DNA from: Clostridiales bacterium
GTDB taxonomy: Bacteria; Bacillota; Clostridia; Lachnospirales; Lachnospiraceae
DNA: 25,137 bases
NCBI GenBank assembly: GCA_019416265.1
Contig: DXXQ01000132.1
Coordinates: 1 to 25,137, forward strand
Direction of reading: 5' to 3'
Positions 6,606 through 15,209 of the stretch are shown here, in pieces (the stretch's first letter is position 1; every line of letters starts with the position of its first letter). The notes under the pieces were generated by a model. It made no database searches. It saw only the letters and a list, made by a program, of their open reading frames with translations, and had not been told where the DNA came from. The position numbers and the translations under genes were made by a program.

Positions 6606-8483
6606 TCAAACTTCTTTGTAGTCGGCGTCTACGACATCATCGCCGTATCCAGCTTCATTTCCGCCCTGTGAAGCTCCGCCTCCCATATTGCTCATGTCAG
6701 GTCCCTGACCTGCACCCTGTGCGTTTTCATACATTTTTGCGAAAAGCTTCTGAGCGCTTTCCATCATCTTCTCCTGAGCTGCTTTGATATCAGCAACCTG
6801 GGATTCTGTCATCTCATCTACGTTTGCAGTCTGTGCAAGTAAATCTTTCAGAGCGTTTAAGTCAGCTTCTACTGCTGCTTTATCGTTTGCATCCAGTTTG
6901 TCTCCGGCTTCTTTCAGAGCGTTCTCAACCTGGAATACGATGGAGTCTGCACCGTTTCTTGTGTCGATCGCGTCTTTACGCTTCTTATCCTGTGCTTCGA
7001 ATTCAGCAGCTTCTTTTACAGCCTTATCGATTTCATCGTCAGACATGTTGGAGCCGGCTGTGATGGTGATATGCTGCTCTTTGCCTGTTCCAAGGTCTTT
7101 TGCAGATACATTAACAATACCGTTGGCATCGATATCGAAGGTAACCTCGATCTGCGGAACACCGCGACGTGCTGGCGGGATTCCATCCAGACGGAACTGG
7201 CCGAGAGATTTGTTATCTCTTGCAAACTGACGCTCACCCTGTACAACGTTGATATCTACTGCTGTCTGGTTGTCTGCTGCTGTGGAGAAGATCTGGCTCT
7301 TCTTTGTCGGGATTGTTGTATTTCTTTCGATCAGGCGTGTTGCGATTCCGCCCATTGTCTCGATGGAAAGAGAAAGCGGAGTAACGTCCAGAAGAAGGAT
7401 ATCGCCTGCGCCTGCATCGCCTGCTAATTTACCGCCCTGTACGGAAGCGCCAAGTGCAACACATTCATCAGGATTCAGAGTTTTGCTTGGCTCTTTGCCT
7501 GTTAACTGTCTTACTTTATCCTGTACTGCAGGAACTCGTGTGGAACCGCCTACCAGAAGTACCTGGCCCAGCTCAGATGCTGTGATACCTGCATCGGAAA
7601 GTGCGCGGCGTACCGGTTCTGCTGTTTTTTCTACAAGGTCATGTGTCAGTTCATCAAATTTAGCTCTTGTAAGGTTCATATCGAAGTGTTTCGGGCCTTC
7701 TGCTGTAGCTGTGATGAATGGCAGGTTGATATTTGTTGTTGTTGCGGAAGAAAGCTCTTTCTTTGCTTTCTCAGCTGCCTCTCTTAATCTCTGGAGAGCC
7801 ATTTTGTCGTTGCTTAAGTCTACGCCTTCTGTTCTCTTGAACTCAGCAAGCATATAATCTGTGATCTTCTGGTCGAAGTCATCGCCGCCGAGACGGTTAT
7901 TACCAGCTGTGGAAAGTACCTCGATAACGCCGTCACCGATTTCGATAACGGAAACGTCGAATGTACCGCCGCCTAAGTCGTATACCATGATTTTCTGTTC
8001 TTTTTCGTTGTCAAGGCCATATGCCAGAGCTGCTGCTGTAGGCTCGTTGATGATACGTTTTACATCAAGACCTGCGATCTTACCGGCATCCTTGGTTGCC
8101 TGACGCTGAGCATCGTTGAAGTATGCCGGAACTGTGATAACTGCTTCTGTAACAGTTTCTCCCAGATATCCCTCTGCGTCTTTTTTCAGTTTCTGAAGAA
8201 TCATAGCAGAAATTTCCTGTGGGGAATATTTCTTGTCGTCGATTGTTACACGGTAGTCAGAACCCATCTCTCTTTTAATGGAAGAGATTGTTTTTTCTGC
8301 GTTTGTTACAGCCTGACGTTTCGCCGGTTCACCTACGAGACGCTCGCCTGTTTTTGTAAATGCTACAACGGACGGTGTTGTTCTTGCACCTTCTGTATTT
8401 GCGATAACGGTCGGCTGTCCACCTTCCATTACAGCTACACAACTGTTTGTTGTACCTAAGTCAATACCAATGATTTTTCCCAT
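6606..8483 (-). CDS. dnaK: Molecular chaperone DnaK (Hsp70)
   Basis: 625-residue Hsp70. The N-terminal ATPase opens with GIDLGTTNSCVAV (phosphate loop 1 at 8-14) and has DLGGGTFD (169-176) as phosphate loop 2. The interdomain linker LLLDVTPLSL is followed by the beta-sandwich substrate-binding domain and helical lid. The Gly/Asn-rich tail ends DDVVDADYKEV, typical of bacterial DnaK. AGGAGG lies 9 bases before the ATG. The 85-base gap after grpE contains a small hairpin but no promoter that I can support, so it is expressed from the hrcA promoter. Confidence 0.98.
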   Translation of the reverse strand: MGKIIGIDLGTTNSCVAVMEGGQPTVIANTEGARTTPSVVAFTKTGERLVGEPAKRQAVTNAEKTISSIKREMGSDYRVTIDDKKYSPQEISAMILQKLKKDAEGYLGETVTEAVITVPAYFNDAQRQATKDAGKIAGLDVKRIINEPTAAALAYGLDNEKEQKIMVYDLGGGTFDVSVIEIGDGVIEVLSTAGNNRLGGDDFDQKITDYMLAEFKRTEGVDLSNDKMALQRLREAAEKAKKELSSATTTNINLPFITATAEGPKHFDMNLTRAKFDELTHDLVEKTAEPVRRALSDAGITASELGQVLLVGGSTRVPAVQDKVRQLTGKEPSKTLNPDECVALGASVQGGKLAGDAGAGDILLLDVTPLSLSIETMGGIATRLIERNTTIPTKKSQIFSTAADNQTAVDINVVQGERQFARDNKSLGQFRLDGIPPARRGVPQIEVTFDIDANGIVNVSAKDLGTGKEQHITITAGSNMSDDEIDKAVKEAAEFEAQDKKRKDAIDTRNGADSIVFQVENALKEAGDKLDANDKAAVEADLNALKDLLAQTANVDEMTESQVADIKAAQEKMMESAQKLFAKMYENAQGAGQGPDMSNMGGGASQGGNEAGYGDDVVDADYKEV

Positions 8484-8539
8484 GATAATTTTCCTCCTGT
8501 TATCATCTATCTGATATTAAAAATTAACCTTTTGCCCAT

Positions 8540-8558
8540 AGAAAAGTTTTTCTTTTCT
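8540..8558 (-). other. Small hairpin in the grpE-dnaK intergenic region
   Basis: AGAAAAG at 8540-8546 pairs with CTTTTCT at 8552-8558 around a 5-base loop. It lies just after the grpE stop and has no U-tract on the minus strand, so it is not a terminator. It could mark an mRNA processing or stability element; the stem is AT-rich and may be chance. Confidence 0.25.
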
Positions 8559-8568
8559 CCGAGCGATA

Positions 8569-9183
8569 TTAATTAGCTACCTTAACCATACTGTGACGAA
8601 CTACGAAATCCTTATAAGTATAACCTTTCTGGAATTCTTCTACGATGATATTCTCACCGGCTTCTTCGTCCTCCACATGCATCACTGCATTGTGGAAATC
8701 CGGATTAAATTCCTGACCCAGAGCCTCGATCGGTTTCACTCCAAGCTCTTCAAAGGTTGTCATCATCTGCTTGTAGATCATTTTCATTCCCTCTGCAAAT
8801 GCATCGCCTTCCTGTGCCTGTGCAAGACCTCTTTCGAAGTTATCTACAACCGGAAGCATATGCTCCACGATATCTTTTGCACCGATGATATACATGCTGG
8901 CTTTTTCTTTCTCCGTTCTTTTGCGGAAATTATCGAATTCTGCCATATTGCGTTTCAAACGGTCTGTCAGTTCTTCAATCTGCTGTTCATATTTATTTTC
9001 TTTTTTCTTCTTTCCAAAGAAGGAGGTTTTTGCTTTTCCCTCTGCAGGAGTTTCCTCAGTTTCAGAAGCTGTCTCTTCTGCAGCTTCCTCAGCCGTACTT
9101 TCTTCGGCTGTCTCTTCGGTTTCTTCTGTCACAGGAGTTGTTTCCTCTTCCTGTTCCTGGAAAGTGTTTTTGTTATCTTCCAC
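8569..9183 (-). CDS. grpE: Nucleotide exchange factor GrpE
   Basis: 204-residue GrpE, which opens the DnaK nucleotide cleft to release ADP. Residues 1-50 are very Glu/Thr-rich and probably disordered, and a basic patch KKKKENK sits at 58-64. The long dimer-forming helix begins near 64 (YEQQIEELTDRLKRNMAEF) and leads into the DNFRKRTEKEK signature (84-94). The C-terminal beta wing contains FNPDFHNAVM. The start codon is GTG at 9183 (MEDNKN), with AAAGGCGG upstream at a long spacing. It follows hrcA by 26 bases. Confidence 0.95.
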   Translation of the reverse strand: MEDNKNTFQEQEEETTPVTEETEETAEESTAEEAAEETASETEETPAEGKAKTSFFGKKKKENKYEQQIEELTDRLKRNMAEFDNFRKRTEKEKASMYIIGAKDIVEHMLPVVDNFERGLAQAQEGDAFAEGMKMIYKQMMTTFEELGVKPIEALGQEFNPDFHNAVMHVEDEEAGENIIVEEFQKGYTYKDFVVRHSMVKVAN

Positions 9184-9209
9184 TTTTTTCTTACCGCCTT
9201 TCTGCCTGT

Positions 9210-10250
9210 TTAGCTATTAGACTTAATTAACTCATCTAACTGGATTTTCAATGCTTTCAGGCTGTCAACCACATTCTCATAGTCCATTCGCTTCGGTCCT
9301 ATGATTCCAATTGTCCCGTGCATTCCCTTTCCCAGTTCATAGGTTGCAGTGACTACACTGCAGTCCTTCATGGTCTGGATCGGCATCTCGTTTCCGATAT
9401 ATACCTGAACGCCGGTGTTATTGTCATCTGACATGCTGTCCCGCACCAGATTCATAAGCTGCTGCTTTTCCTCAAAGGTGGAAATCAGCTCGCTTGCCTT
9501 ACTGGTATCTGCAAGCTCCGGATATTTAAAAATGTTTGTTGCTCCTGAAGTATATATTTCCATATCGTCTTCATCCACCTGGATCGTTGCCGCCACAGCA
9601 TCCAGAACTGTTGCGACTACACTGGAATGGGTCCCTGCCTGCTCTTTCAGTCGGGCGATCATTCCAAGATTGATATCCTGAATGGGAACACCGTTTAAGT
9701 TGGTATTCAGAAGAAGATTCAATTTCAGGATCGTCTCGTCATCCATCTCCTCATCCAGATTAATGATCTGATTCCGGATAACGTTGTTATCGCTTACCAC
9801 TACCGCCACCAGCTGAAGCTCATTCACTCTGGAAAGCTGAATAAATTTTATCTTGCTTCCACTGTACTGAGGAACGGAGATCATTGTTGCGTAGTTGGTA
9901 TTGGAGGCCAGCACCTTGGCAACCTGCTTAAGTACCTTCTCCATCTTACCAGTCTTCTCGATCATGAGATCCCGGATTTCTTCTATCTCGGATTCCTTTT
10001 CCTTCATCAGCTCGTCAACATAAAGTCTGTAGCCTTTATCTGAGGGAATCCGGCCTGCCGAAGTATGGGGCTGTATGATATACCCCATCTCTGTCAGATC
10101 TGACATCTCATTGCGGATAGTCGCTGAACTGACATTGAGGTCTGCATATTTGGAAATGGTACGTGATCCCACCGGCTCTCCGGTTTCCATATAAGTCTTG
10201 ATGATTGCTTTTAGTATTTTCTTTTTGCGCCCATCCAATTCCTGATCCAC
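9210..10250 (-). CDS. hrcA: Heat-inducible transcription repressor HrcA
   Basis: 346-residue repressor of the heat-shock operon, binding the CIRCE operator just upstream. The N-terminal winged helix-turn-helix (about 5-75) includes GSRTISKY, SSATIRNEMSDL and SAGRIPSDKGYR. The rest is the GAF-like dimerisation region, with GTIGIIGPKRM near the end. Start: a GTG at 10250, placed 7 bases after GGGAG, is preferred. An ATG nine codons earlier (10277) has no close ribosome site. It is the first gene of the operon, so the repressor controls its own synthesis. In this family GroEL is known to keep HrcA active. Confidence 0.96.
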   Translation of the reverse strand: MDQELDGRKKKILKAIIKTYMETGEPVGSRTISKYADLNVSSATIRNEMSDLTEMGYIIQPHTSAGRIPSDKGYRLYVDELMKEKESEIEEIRDLMIEKTGKMEKVLKQVAKVLASNTNYATMISVPQYSGSKIKFIQLSRVNELQLVAVVVSDNNVIRNQIINLDEEMDDETILKLNLLLNTNLNGVPIQDINLGMIARLKEQAGTHSSVVATVLDAVAATIQVDEDDMEIYTSGATNIFKYPELADTSKASELISTFEEKQQLMNLVRDSMSDDNNTGVQVYIGNEMPIQTMKDCSVVTATYELGKGMHGTIGIIGPKRMDYENVVDSLKALKIQLDELIKSNS

Positions 10251-10313
10251 GAATCCATCTCCCTTCTGCCTTATCATTATCGTCTTAATAATGATATGCT
10301 TTCCTTTCGATTG

Positions 10314-10340
10314 TTAGCACTCAATAAGAAAGAGTGCTAA
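10314..10340. promoter_or_regulatory. CIRCE operator
   Basis: Perfect CIRCE element: TTAGCACTC at 10314-10322, a 9-base spacer, and GAGTGCTAA at 10332-10340. It lies a few bases downstream of the predicted transcription start of hrcA, where bound HrcA would block initiation or early elongation. Confidence 0.98.
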
Positions 10341-10353
10341 CATCTATGTTCAT

Positions 10354-10382
10354 AAGATAGCACCCTTGAATTGGTTTGTCAA
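10354..10382 (-). promoter_or_regulatory. Sigma-A promoter of the heat-shock operon
   Basis: On the minus strand: -35 TTGACA at 10382-10377, a 17-base spacer, and -10 TATCTT at 10359-10354. The predicted start near 10347 puts CIRCE at roughly +7 to +33. Confidence 0.9.
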
Positions 10383-10420
10383 TATTATTCAACAAATTTT
10401 TTTATTTTTATATATGAAGC

Positions 10421-11824
10421 TTAATCCACATTCAGTTTTTCTCTCTTTATTTCTCCCCAGTTATTTTTTCTCTTTCGATAGGTAAATATTGCTGCCAGAC
10501 GTACCCACACAAGGACGAAACGCAGAAATACGACCTCCACAAAGCACAGCAGCACTGCCTTCACCAGATCGCGAAATGTGATCTCCTCATTAAGGGTCTG
10601 ATTTTTTGCAATAAACGCAGTCAAAGAGAGAATTGCTCCAAAAACCGCATAGATCAGGAAAAAAAGCACCATAAACGGAACATTCAACAATTCCAGATAC
10701 CATGCCATGATTATGGAAAACACTCCCAGTCCTTCTATTAAAGGGGAGAGAAGTTCATAGAACAGAAAATATAAATAAGAACCAAAGCTGATCACTCCAT
10801 ATTTTATATTCGCGAAAATTTTCCTGTGCTTCCACATACTCTGGAGGAGACCAATGTGCCAGCGTCTTCTTTGTTTCACTAAATCTCCGAGTTTTTCCGG
10901 AACCTGACTCCAGCAGACTGCATCGGGTACATATCCGATACGATATGGAATCATATTGTTCCTGCAGAACACATGAAGCTTTACTACCAGCTCCATATCC
11001 TCTCCCATAGTCCCTGTATCATATCCTCCGCAGGCTATCACCATTTCTTTCTGAAAGAGCCCGAATGCCCCTGAAATGATAATGTTTCCGTTAAACTGGT
11101 CAAAAAAGATTCTCGACGCCAGAAAAGAACGGTCATATTCCAGAACCTGCATACTTGCCAGAAGATTTTTCGGCATACTGTATTTCGTTACCCTGCCATT
11201 TTTTATGGTAACACCATTTGAAGGACATACGGCGCCTCCAACTGCTATTACGTTACTGTTTTCAAGGATAGGATGTACAATCTGTCTCAGAGAATCCGAC
11301 TGAAGCGCTGAGTCAGCGTCCATGCAGATAAAATAGGGATATTTCGATACGTTGATCCCCATATTCAATGCATCTGCTTTTCCCCCATTTCTCTTACGGA
11401 CCAAAGTAATGGGCACTTTCTCTGCTATTGTTTTTCGTATATATTCTACAGGCTGACAGGGAAGCTGCATTCTCACCGGACGATTTAAATCCCACAGCCC
11501 GAATTCCTTTGTCAGAACCTCCGATGTCCCGTCGGAAGAACCATCGTCTACAATAATGATCTCATAGAGGGGATAATCCAGAGCCAGAAGAGATTGAACG
11601 GTCTGAACAACTGTTACTTCTTCATTGTAAGCAGGTATTATAATCGATACCGGAATAAAATAATCTCGGTCCAGACTGTTTTTCATCCGTTCTTTGCGGC
11701 GCTGGGTATATAACTTTACCGAACCTACAACAACAGAAGCAAATAAAAAGGTGGAATATCCAATCAAATAGATTACGAAAAAAAAGGAAATCCCAATATA
11801 AATCCATTTAATGGTATCTATCAT
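10421..11824 (-). CDS. Membrane family 2 glycosyltransferase, processive type
   Basis: 467-residue protein resembling the catalytic core of cellulose, poly-GlcNAc and hyaluronan synthases. An N-terminal membrane segment (5-35) is followed by the GT-A domain with PAYNEE (64-69), DDGSSD (93-98), the metal-binding DAD (169-171), GED (274-276) holding the likely catalytic base, and QRRRW (318-322), the acceptor-site motif of processive synthases. Four further membrane segments follow (about 344-362, 366-384, 385-404, 421-446), a channel-like layout. No PilZ domain is visible, so c-di-GMP control through PilZ is not supported. The sugar cannot be deduced. AGGAGG lies 7 bases before the ATG, and the gene overlaps the preceding HEAT gene by 17 bases. 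It is last in the six-gene set, with no clear terminator before the hrcA promoter. Confidence 0.9.
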   Translation of the reverse strand: MIDTIKWIYIGISFFFVIYLIGYSTFLFASVVVGSVKLYTQRRKERMKNSLDRDYFIPVSIIIPAYNEEVTVVQTVQSLLALDYPLYEIIIVDDGSSDGTSEVLTKEFGLWDLNRPVRMQLPCQPVEYIRKTIAEKVPITLVRKRNGGKADALNMGINVSKYPYFICMDADSALQSDSLRQIVHPILENSNVIAVGGAVCPSNGVTIKNGRVTKYSMPKNLLASMQVLEYDRSFLASRIFFDQFNGNIIISGAFGLFQKEMVIACGGYDTGTMGEDMELVVKLHVFCRNNMIPYRIGYVPDAVCWSQVPEKLGDLVKQRRRWHIGLLQSMWKHRKIFANIKYGVISFGSYLYFLFYELLSPLIEGLGVFSIIMAWYLELLNVPFMVLFFLIYAVFGAILSLTAFIAKNQTLNEEITFRDLVKAVLLCFVEVVFLRFVLVWVRLAAIFTYRKRKNNWGEIKREKLNVD

Positions 11825-12923
11825 GCCCAGTCCTCCTGTGTTCCTGTTCCTCCATACAAAACTCCATCATCTCTTTTGCAAAACGATCCTTTCCATCTAA
11901 GACATCTGACAGATCAGCTTCTTTTACGCCTAAATTCATAAGACTCTGTGCCGCATTATAGCGCACATACCAGTTTCCATTGCCAAGAGCTTTTTTCAGG
12001 TTATATATCGTGCTGTCTCCCGGATATGAGGCCAGAGCCGTAGCTGCAATTGCTGCATAATTCCAGCGTTCTCCTTTTTCTTCCAGAAAGGATAAAAAAA
12101 GCGGATATGCAGGTAAATAAGCATATTTCCCAAGATATCTGATCGCACTGTAATGTATCTCTTCATTCTGATTTTCATCCTGAAGCAGCTGGTACATTTT
12201 ATCCTCATAGCCTCCTGTTTTGAACCGAATATAGTTGAGAATGGCAACCTGCATCTCCACCTTCCACTCTCCCCATATTGCCCAGAAACCGTCTATTAAT
12301 TTACCATGATCTCCCTGAAAAGTAAGGAGTCCTTCTGTTAAAAGCTTCGGGTAATGAAAATACGGAGCTTCGTTCAGTCTTCGCATCCCATCGATCAGCA
12401 GTTTTTCATCTCCAATGCTATATAAAGTATGTAATGCATTTTCACGGCAATAAATATTTTTATTCCCAAGCATATTTAAAAGAAACTCTATGATCACTGT
12501 ATTTTCCGGTATGTTTTTCACATGGCAATAGCTGAGCACATATGCCATATATGCTTTCTGCATATCTTCCTTACTTTGGTAATGAACACATAGCTGCAGC
12601 GCATATCTACGGTAAGTCTCAAAATATGTTTCGAGATTCTTTCCTTTTTCCATTTCTTCCGTAAGCACCTGCTCAAATGCCATTAAATGTTCCAAACGGC
12701 AAAGTTTTTTTATAAAATTATTCTGTTCTTTTTCCGTTAAAATATTTCCCTGTTCCAGGCGATGCAGCTGTTCCTCAAAGCTTCCCCTCATTTCTGAGCA
12801 GCGTTTCTTATACCATTTATCTTTCCGCTTTTTATCGAGCATGGACACGATATTATAACCAATGAGACTGACGCAGATCAGCATATAAATGTATATTATA
12901 AACTCGATTCCTCTCGGGTACAT
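11808..12923 (-). CDS. Membrane-anchored HEAT-repeat protein
   Basis: 371-residue protein with one N-terminal membrane helix (8-26) and a helical body. The first part (30-130) is charged and possibly coiled-coil. From about 140 onward it has HEAT-like helical pairs, clearest in NIYCRENALHTLYSIG, EEIHYSAIRYLGKYA and NWYVRYNAAQSLMNLG, each with the alanine/arginine pattern of HEAT units. Such proteins are usually protein-binding scaffolds; I see no catalytic motif. GGGAGG lies 7 bases before the ATG. The last codons overlap the glycosyltransferase start by 17 bases, which couples their translation and suggests that it partners or regulates the synthase. With one helix near the N-terminus followed by KKRK, the body is probably cytoplasmic. 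Confidence 0.85.
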   Translation of the reverse strand: MYPRGIEFIIYIYMLICVSLIGYNIVSMLDKKRKDKWYKKRCSEMRGSFEEQLHRLEQGNILTEKEQNNFIKKLCRLEHLMAFEQVLTEEMEKGKNLETYFETYRRYALQLCVHYQSKEDMQKAYMAYVLSYCHVKNIPENTVIIEFLLNMLGNKNIYCRENALHTLYSIGDEKLLIDGMRRLNEAPYFHYPKLLTEGLLTFQGDHGKLIDGFWAIWGEWKVEMQVAILNYIRFKTGGYEDKMYQLLQDENQNEEIHYSAIRYLGKYAYLPAYPLFLSFLEEKGERWNYAAIAATALASYPGDSTIYNLKKALGNGNWYVRYNAAQSLMNLGVKEADLSDVLDGKDRFAKEMMEFCMEEQEHRRTGHDRYH

Positions 12924-12972
12924 CGCTTCACCTCCCTGATACTCCCTGTTCTGCGATGTGATCGTTTCTGTC

Positions 12973-15186
12973 CTATTCGTTCCACAGCTCTTTCATCACA
13001 TAATATGATTCTTTTAATCTTTCGTGATATGTCACCTTTTTCTTCCAGGGCTTCAGATTAATCTCCGCCATTGGAATACGTGTTTCCCCTGTTCCAACTC
13101 CGGCATAAATTCTGTCTATTTCCAGATTTTCCACTCCATAGTGCTCATAATAATCATCATGAATCTGCATATTAGACGGATCTGAGAAATTCAAAAGCTG
13201 CCATGGAATTTTCACCTCCACATAATCACCGCTGAAAATAAAATCAGCAAGAGAATTAAAATCCTCTGAATCCGGATTTGCATTGCCATAAAGGAGCCTG
13301 CCTGTTTCGTAAGTTTCCGCACTCGCTTTCCATTGCCCTGTCAAAAGAGGAGTTGCCGTTTGAAGAATCATCTGAATCTGTGTAAACACCGGTGTATGAA
13401 GATCCGGAACATTCACATAAGCATCTCTGTTTGTCGTTTCATGATGGAACATTGCACGGAGCACTTCATATCTCTTTTGTACCAGAACCCGGCTGTTTTC
13501 TTTTCCATCCAAGATCATCAGGAAATCACAGTCCCTCTCAAATTCTACTGCCGGATCCTCACAGGAATCGCTTCCTGATTTTGGAGTAATATCAAATGGA
13601 AGATACAGCGGAAACTGCCCTTCCTCAAAGCCCTTCTCATAGATCAGAAAATAAAGAAATTTTTCATCATATTTGACAGACAGGGAGCTTTTTTCATCCC
13701 TGAAAATCTCATCCTCTTTGCCCCATTCTGACAATTCTCCGTCTACATAACAAACGGATTTCTCTTTCCCCGGGTCAAAAGACAGCAGTCCAAAATATTG
13801 TTCATTTGTTTGATAATCGCTCCAGTAAGGTGTCTTTGTCAAATCCACCGCATGCATGGTATTCCAGGTTCTCTTAAACCATTCGTCCTGCCAGGTAAAG
13901 ATGCAGCCGCCATTGCAGCCTGCCTCCATTATGTCTTTCCAGCATTTCACCAGGGCTTCTCCCTGTTCCCCTTCGGACATATGCCCCTGGTTTCTCTTTG
14001 TATTATAATCTCTGTGCGCCATTCCGCGCCCCGTGGAAACCCCAAATTCCGAAATCACCACAGGCATATTATGATGCCGCGTCAACATGCGAAGATAGGC
14101 GATATAAGTATTCGTATTTCCTTCTGAATCAAGAAACTCTTCTTTGTCATTACAGTTCAGCACCGTCTCAATGGGAATTCCCGGTCCGGTATCTGCCATT
14201 CCGTCTCTGCTGAATTCCTTATCATCAATTTCCACTTTGTGAATAATATAATTAAGATAATCCGGATAATATGGGTACACATGATAGGAAGCAAACTGAC
14301 CGGAAAGCATATTTTCTGTTGTTTTGATATGTTCCACATCCACCTGGGCGCATTTCATAAAATATGCTGTAATATCTTCCGGATATAAAAACGGGTCTGT
14401 GGTAGGCCAGTTGGAAAACGCAAGCAGCCTTTGCTGTTTATATCGTGTGCTTTCATACTCTACCAGCTTATCCCCCACCTGAGCCAGCATGGATTCAAAA
14501 GGAGTTGCCTCTTCTGTTGCACTGACATAGACTCCCTGATAAGGCTCATTTTTCGGATACTTATGATCTGTATATGCCACTGTCAGATCTTCCCATTCCA
14601 CGCCGACAATATACCCCAGCACCCACTGGGAAATATCTTTTCTGTACGAGCCAGATCCCACTCCTGTTCCTAAAGACAGCTTTTTCTTTCCGTGGATCAA
14701 ATCCACAACTGTACGGCAGTCTTTGATCAATACGTCCATAAAGTCCGGATCATAGGCATCTCTGTGAGAATTCATCACATAATCGTTTACCCACACACCG
14801 TGGATCAAATATAATGGAGTTTCATTATTCCTGTTATACTCATAAAATGCATTATAAAAATCATCCTGTAAAATTGTGTATACACGGATGGTATTCGCTC
14901 CCATTTCCTGGATCTGACGAAACCAGCGAAGATATGTTTCCTTACTGATGGCATAATCTGTCGCCCAATGGCCCGGAATTCCGGCTCCCATATTTACTCC
15001 TTTTACCGTATACGGCTCCATTCCCTTTCCCGCGTCTACATATATTTCTGTTTCATCCGTAGTGGTAAACGTACTGATTTCGGCATGGGGATGGATGTCA
15101 ACATACCATCCCCACCTATAAAAAGCAGAATCGCAGAGTATATAAATAAATATAAGTGTTATGACTGCAAAAATAAATTTTTTCAC
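12973..15186 (-). CDS. Membrane-anchored glycoside hydrolase-like protein with C-terminal beta domain
   Basis: 737-residue extracytoplasmic protein with an N-terminal signal anchor (about 2-20) and no lipobox. Residues about 50-460 look like a (beta/alpha)8 glycosidase of the clan A type: VKGVNMG near 65, NTIRVYTIL (98-106 in this numbering), GVE at about 195-197 on the predicted strand 4, ISEFG at about 378-382 on strand 7, and FTWQDEW near 430-436. The two glutamates are the candidate acid/base and nucleophile. Residues about 470-737 resemble a carbohydrate-binding or DOMON-like beta domain, beginning YVDGELSEW. No GH family could be assigned by eye. Start: GTG at 15186 lies 8 bases after GGAG; a GTG two codons earlier is only 2 bases from it. 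It follows the CotH gene by 23 bases. It probably trims or remodels the polymer made by the glycosyltransferase. Confidence 0.82.
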   Translation of the reverse strand: MKKFIFAVITLIFIYILCDSAFYRWGWYVDIHPHAEISTFTTTDETEIYVDAGKGMEPYTVKGVNMGAGIPGHWATDYAISKETYLRWFRQIQEMGANTIRVYTILQDDFYNAFYEYNRNNETPLYLIHGVWVNDYVMNSHRDAYDPDFMDVLIKDCRTVVDLIHGKKKLSLGTGVGSGSYRKDISQWVLGYIVGVEWEDLTVAYTDHKYPKNEPYQGVYVSATEEATPFESMLAQVGDKLVEYESTRYKQQRLLAFSNWPTTDPFLYPEDITAYFMKCAQVDVEHIKTTENMLSGQFASYHVYPYYPDYLNYIIHKVEIDDKEFSRDGMADTGPGIPIETVLNCNDKEEFLDSEGNTNTYIAYLRMLTRHHNMPVVISEFGVSTGRGMAHRDYNTKRNQGHMSEGEQGEALVKCWKDIMEAGCNGGCIFTWQDEWFKRTWNTMHAVDLTKTPYWSDYQTNEQYFGLLSFDPGKEKSVCYVDGELSEWGKEDEIFRDEKSSLSVKYDEKFLYFLIYEKGFEEGQFPLYLPFDITPKSGSDSCEDPAVEFERDCDFLMILDGKENSRVLVQKRYEVLRAMFHHETTNRDAYVNVPDLHTPVFTQIQMILQTATPLLTGQWKASAETYETGRLLYGNANPDSEDFNSLADFIFSGDYVEVKIPWQLLNFSDPSNMQIHDDYYEHYGVENLEIDRIYAGVGTGETRIPMAEINLKPWKKKVTYHERLKESYYVMKELWNE

Positions 15187-15209
15187 CGGCACAGCTCCTT
15201 CTTCAGCTT

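Noticed and set aside
8484..8568. Separate promoter for dnaK
   Set aside because: No -35/-10 pair of fair quality was found; the hairpin there has no U-tract, so the operon reading is simpler.
8593..9213. Plus-strand frame of 206 codons opposite grpE
   Set aside because: Its Phe/Leu/Ser-rich translation is the reverse of the Glu/Lys-rich GrpE N-terminus, so it is a composition artefact.
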